Origin: Candidatus Tokpelaia hoelldoblerii
GTDB taxonomy: Bacteria > Pseudomonadota > Alphaproteobacteria > Rhizobiales > Rhizobiaceae
Reading direction: 5' to 3'
DNA: 64,000 bases
NCBI GenBank assembly: GCA_002005325.1
Contig: CP017315.1
Location: forward strand, 1,426,001 to 1,490,000
Position numbers and translations under genes: made by a program. Shown piece by piece: positions 61,206 to 64,000 of this stretch (the stretch's first letter is position 1; every line of letters begins with the position of its first letter). The notes below the pieces were generated by a model. The model worked only from the letters and a program-made list of their open reading frames with translations, made no database searches and was not told where the DNA came from.

Positions 61206-64000
61206 TCAAGCAGGCTCGCGCAATTGTTCTGCGGTGTGCAAATCCACTGAAACCAGTTGCGACACGCCCTGCTCACCCATGGTCACGCCGAACAGCCGGT
61301 TCATCCGCGCCATGGTGACAGGATTGTGGGTGATGATGATAAAACGGGTTTGCGCCAGCGCCGCCATTTCGTCCATCAAATTGCAATACCGCTCGACATT
61401 ATGGTCGTCGAGCGGCGCATCCACCTCATCCAGCACACAGACCGGCGCCGGATTGGTCAGAAACACCGCGAAAATCAGCGCCATGGCCGTCAGCGCCTGT
61501 TCACCGCCGGAAAGCAGCGTCATCGTCTGCAATTTTTTGCCCGGCGGACGAGCCAGAATTTCCAGACCGGCTTCCAGCGGGTCTTCCGATTCCACCAATT
61601 GCAATTCCGCCATGCCGCCACCGAACAAATGCGTAAACAGCCGCTGAAACGACACATTGACTTTCTCAAACGCTTCCAGCAGCCGGTCTCTGCCCTCACG
61701 GTTCAGATTCTGAATAGCAAGACGCAATTTGCGGATAGCCTCAATCACATCATCACGTTCCTTGACCAGCGCTTGCATGCGGGCGGTGATTTCCGCACTT
61801 TCTTCCTCGGCGCGCAAATTCACCGCGCCAAGGCGTTCACGCTCAAGCCGCAGCCGGTCAAGCTCCCGCTCCAGTGCTGCTTCATCCGGCAATGCCTCAC
61901 CGTTTGCAAATCCGGCACGGCCGAATGTTTCCACCGGCGGACAATCAAGCGCCGAGACAATGTGCGCTTCAATCTCTTCGCAACGGTCAATCGCCGCATG
62001 CAGGCGCTCTTCCGCCCGCGCCCGCTCTTCCCGCGCTGCAGACAGTTCCTGCACAGCGACAAGCGTGGCATGGTCAAGCCCCGCCTGCGTTGTTTCTGCT
62101 TCCGCCAAGCGGTCGGCCAGTGTTTGCGCCACAGCTTCCGCCTTGGCAATTTCATCAAACAGCGCCCGTCGGCGCGCTTCAAAAGCTTGCCCGTCAGGGG
62201 TGGCGGCAAGGGCGTCTATTTCCGCCCGGGTCTGTGCCCCGCGCCGGGCCAAAGCCTGCAATTGCCGCTCGCTGCCGGCAAGCCGCGCCTGCCAGTTTTT
62301 CCGCTCCCGAGCAATGGCTGCCAAGCGGTTCCTGCCGCTTTGCACCGCCTGCTGCCACATGCTTTGTGCAGCGCGCTCTTCGCTGAGACGCCCGCGGACT
62401 TCTGCCAGACGGCTGTTGCAGGCGGCAATGGTCTGTTCCATTGCCGCCATTGGCGGCAAGCTCTTCTGCTCGTTTTCCAGTGCGGCAAGACGGACTCTGT
62501 TCTCATCATAATCAGCAACCAGCCGCCCATGATTTTCCCGCAAGGCATCGCGGCGGCTTACGCGCTCGCCAAGGCCGCGCTCAAATGCGGCCAGTTCATG
62601 GTGCAAGGCTTCAAGCTGTTTGCGCGCTGTTATGTCTGCCGCACGGCTGTCACGTTCCTGCCCCTGGCACGCCTGCACAGCAACCTGCGCCGCCTCAAAT
62701 GCGGTCTGAGCTTTCACAAAAGCGGCGTTTGCCGCAACAAGCAGCGTTTCCAGCTCGCCCAGACGGTTTTTCTGCGCCAGCCGCAAGGCGCCTGCTGTCA
62801 GCGCATCTGCGCGCGCGGTCAAGCCATCCCAGCGCCACAGCACACCTTCACGGCTGACAAGCCGCTGGCCAACCTTCAATCGCGGCTGCAAAGCAGCAGC
62901 CTCATCCGCTTCCACCACGCCGACCTGCTCAAGCCGCCGGGCCAGCGCCGCCGGCGCATCCACCATCCGCGCCAATGGCGCAACGCCGGCGGGCAGGGCC
63001 GGGTCATCGCCCTTGTCAACCGCCATATCCAGCCAGGAAACCGGCGCGCCCGCGATAAATGAAGCTTCCAGATCATCGCCCAAAGCCGCGCCAAGAGCAA
63101 CTTCAAAGCCTTTTTCCACCCTGATATCATCGACAATCGCCGGATAGTCCCCGCCACCGAATTGCTCAAGCATGTGCAACAGGGTCCGCGCCTCAGCCTC
63201 AAGCCCATGCAAATGCCTGCGCGCCTCATCCGCCTTTTCACGCCGTCTGGCCTCCGCCAGGCGGGCCGTGTTCAGCGCCGCATCGGCACGGGCAGTTTCC
63301 TCTTCCGCCGCCAGCAACACTTTTTCCTGTTTTTCACAGCGCGCCCGCAAGGCACCCGCACCGGTCAGCGCGGCAATTTCACTTATCAGCGCGGCCAGTT
63401 CGGCAGTTATCACAGCAATATCCGCGCCAAGTTTTCTGTCACGCTGCACCGCCTCAGCCATGCGGTTTTGCAATTGCACCTGCGCGGCGTTGCGTTCGGC
63501 CCGGCGTTCCTGCTCCGCCGCCAGCAATTCCTCTTCCGCGCTTTGCTGCGCGATCATGTTATGCAGGGTTGCCGCAAAGCGCTGTTCCTTATCCGCACCG
63601 CCTTGCTCCTGCGCCCGTAACTGCGTTTCCTCATCGGCAAGCTGTTGCAGGTTTTGCGCGTTTTCCTGCAATAAAGCTGCTTCACGCGCATGGTCGTCAT
63701 GCTGTTGCCGCAGGCGCCCGGCCAGTTCCTCACGCCGCGCCGCAAGGCGGTTCTGTTCCTCTTCAAGGGTTGCCGCACCAAGGCGCAAACGCTGCTGCGC
63801 GGCCTGCGCCTTCAACGTCTCTTCCCGCAAGGGCGGCAGGCGGGTGCGCGCCTCGTCCAAGGCCTTTGCCGCCTGCATTTGCACCTGCGCCTTGTCAGCC
63901 ACGGTGACTGTCGCACTCGACAGGCGGCTTTCCGCCTCGGCACCCTGCGATTTCGCCGCCACCCAGCGCAGATAAAAAACTCCGGCCTCTATTTTACGGA
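61206..64000 (-). CDS. smc: Chromosome segregation ATPase SMC (N-terminus outside window)
   Basis: About 931 C-terminal residues are visible; the frame is open to the window edge, and the N-terminal ATPase head with Walker A lies beyond it. Seen are a long coiled coil, the hinge domain (around VEKGFEVALGAALGDDLEAS), a second coiled coil, and the C-terminal head with the ABC signature LLSGGEQALTAMALIFAVF and Walker B VCVLDEVDAPLDDHNVERY. SMC compacts and segregates the chromosome with ScpA/ScpB. Alanine- and arginine-rich coiled coils produce long spurious frames on the other strand. Confidence 0.96.
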   Translation of the reverse strand, partial: RKIEAGVFYLRWVAAKSQGAEAESRLSSATVTVADKAQVQMQAAKALDEARTRLPPLREETLKAQAAQQRLRLGAATLEEEQNRLAARREELAGRLRQQHDDHAREAALLQENAQNLQQLADEETQLRAQEQGGADKEQRFAATLHNMIAQQSAEEELLAAEQERRAERNAAQVQLQNRMAEAVQRDRKLGADIAVITAELAALISEIAALTGAGALRARCEKQEKVLLAAEEETARADAALNTARLAEARRREKADEARRHLHGLEAEARTLLHMLEQFGGGDYPAIVDDIRVEKGFEVALGAALGDDLEASFIAGAPVSWLDMAVDKGDDPALPAGVAPLARMVDAPAALARRLEQVGVVEADEAAALQPRLKVGQRLVSREGVLWRWDGLTARADALTAGALRLAQKNRLGELETLLVAANAAFVKAQTAFEAAQVAVQACQGQERDSRAADITARKQLEALHHELAAFERGLGERVSRRDALRENHGRLVADYDENRVRLAALENEQKSLPPMAAMEQTIAACNSRLAEVRGRLSEERAAQSMWQQAVQSGRNRLAAIARERKNWQARLAGSERQLQALARRGAQTRAEIDALAATPDGQAFEARRRALFDEIAKAEAVAQTLADRLAEAETTQAGLDHATLVAVQELSAAREERARAEERLHAAIDRCEEIEAHIVSALDCPPVETFGRAGFANGEALPDEAALERELDRLRLERERLGAVNLRAEEESAEITARMQALVKERDDVIEAIRKLRLAIQNLNREGRDRLLEAFEKVNVSFQRLFTHLFGGGMAELQLVESEDPLEAGLEILARPPGKKLQTMTLLSGGEQALTAMALIFAVFLTNPAPVCVLDEVDAPLDDHNVERYCNLMDEMAALAQTRFIIITHNPVTMARMNRLFGVTMGEQGVSQLVSVDLHTAEQLREPA

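Noticed and set aside
61257..63975. Several long plus-strand frames opposite smc
   Set aside because: They are shadows of the coiled-coil coding sequence, rich in Ala, Ser and Arg, without motifs.
1..64000. tRNA, rRNA, CRISPR array or prophage
   Set aside because: I looked in the intergenic gaps for cloverleaf-like pairs, regularly spaced repeats, integrases and phage genes and saw none.

Overview
The window is a contiguous, gene-dense stretch of a chromosome from an alphaproteobacterium, most likely of the order Hyphomicrobiales (Rhizobiales), near the Brucella/Bartonella/Rhizobium group. This rests on gene content and order read directly: an lpxK-waaA-DUF374-DUF4170-cysQ-pmbA cluster; a ccmI-ccmE-ccmF-ccmH-degP-response regulator-histidine kinase-glnE run; a MucR/Ros zinc-finger regulator; DUF1214/DUF1254, DUF1491 and DUF5330 proteins; and an F0-only ATP synthase operon with a b' subunit. 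G+C is moderate to high and fairly even, with a few A+T-rich islets. I see no rRNA, tRNA, CRISPR array, prophage or complete insertion sequence.

Layout. 1-8.1 kb (minus strand): lipid A/Kdo assembly (lpxK, cut by the window edge, and waaA), an acyltransferase, a CysQ-type phosphatase, PmbA/TldE and a pair of M16 peptidases, one with and one without the zinc motif. 8.1-13.8 kb: RNA modification (rsmD; an rluB-type gene with a repetitive basic tail; tadA), a CobB-type sirtuin and a large TPR-like protein. A 257-bp inverted-repeat element lies exactly between the stop codons of tadA and the sirtuin gene. 13.8-24.5 kb (minus): glnE, a two-component system, a DegP-type protease and four cytochrome c maturation genes. 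24.5-31.4 kb: envelope proteins, a class A penicillin-binding protein, small Rhizobiales-type membrane proteins, sufE and mucR. 31.8-40 kb: msrB, oligopeptidase B, an exported 5-hydroxyisourate hydrolase, an iron-type superoxide dismutase, an L,D-transpeptidase lipoprotein, a HerA/DUF853 ATPase, a stand-alone methylmalonyl-CoA-mutase-like protein and a Rap1a/Tai-type immunity-like protein in an A+T-rich islet. 40.2-42.9 kb: the F0 operon atpI-atpB-atpE-atpF'-atpF. 43-53.5 kb: a SleB-type wall hydrolase, der, a YfgM-like protein, nhaA, a large exported protein, an SLC13 permease coupled to a FUSC-type protein, and tonB. 53.6-64 kb: a carbon-starvation/pyruvate-type transporter with its YbdD partner, a vestige resembling the end of an Acr3 arsenite transporter, unknown small genes, guaA, an RsmB-type methyltransferase and the carboxy-terminal three quarters of smc.

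Most genes are housekeeping or envelope functions. Much of the window serves the cell envelope: lipid A, peptidoglycan synthesis and remodelling, periplasmic proteolysis, periplasmic redox and cytochrome c assembly. The least ordinary items are the TA-flanked inverted-repeat element that appears to supply the tadA stop codon, the tandem-repeat tail of the pseudouridine synthase, the orphan immunity-like gene, the Acr3-like vestige, the exported hydroxyisourate hydrolase with an altered C-terminus, and the solo mutase-like protein. I did not find a clearly new multi-gene system.
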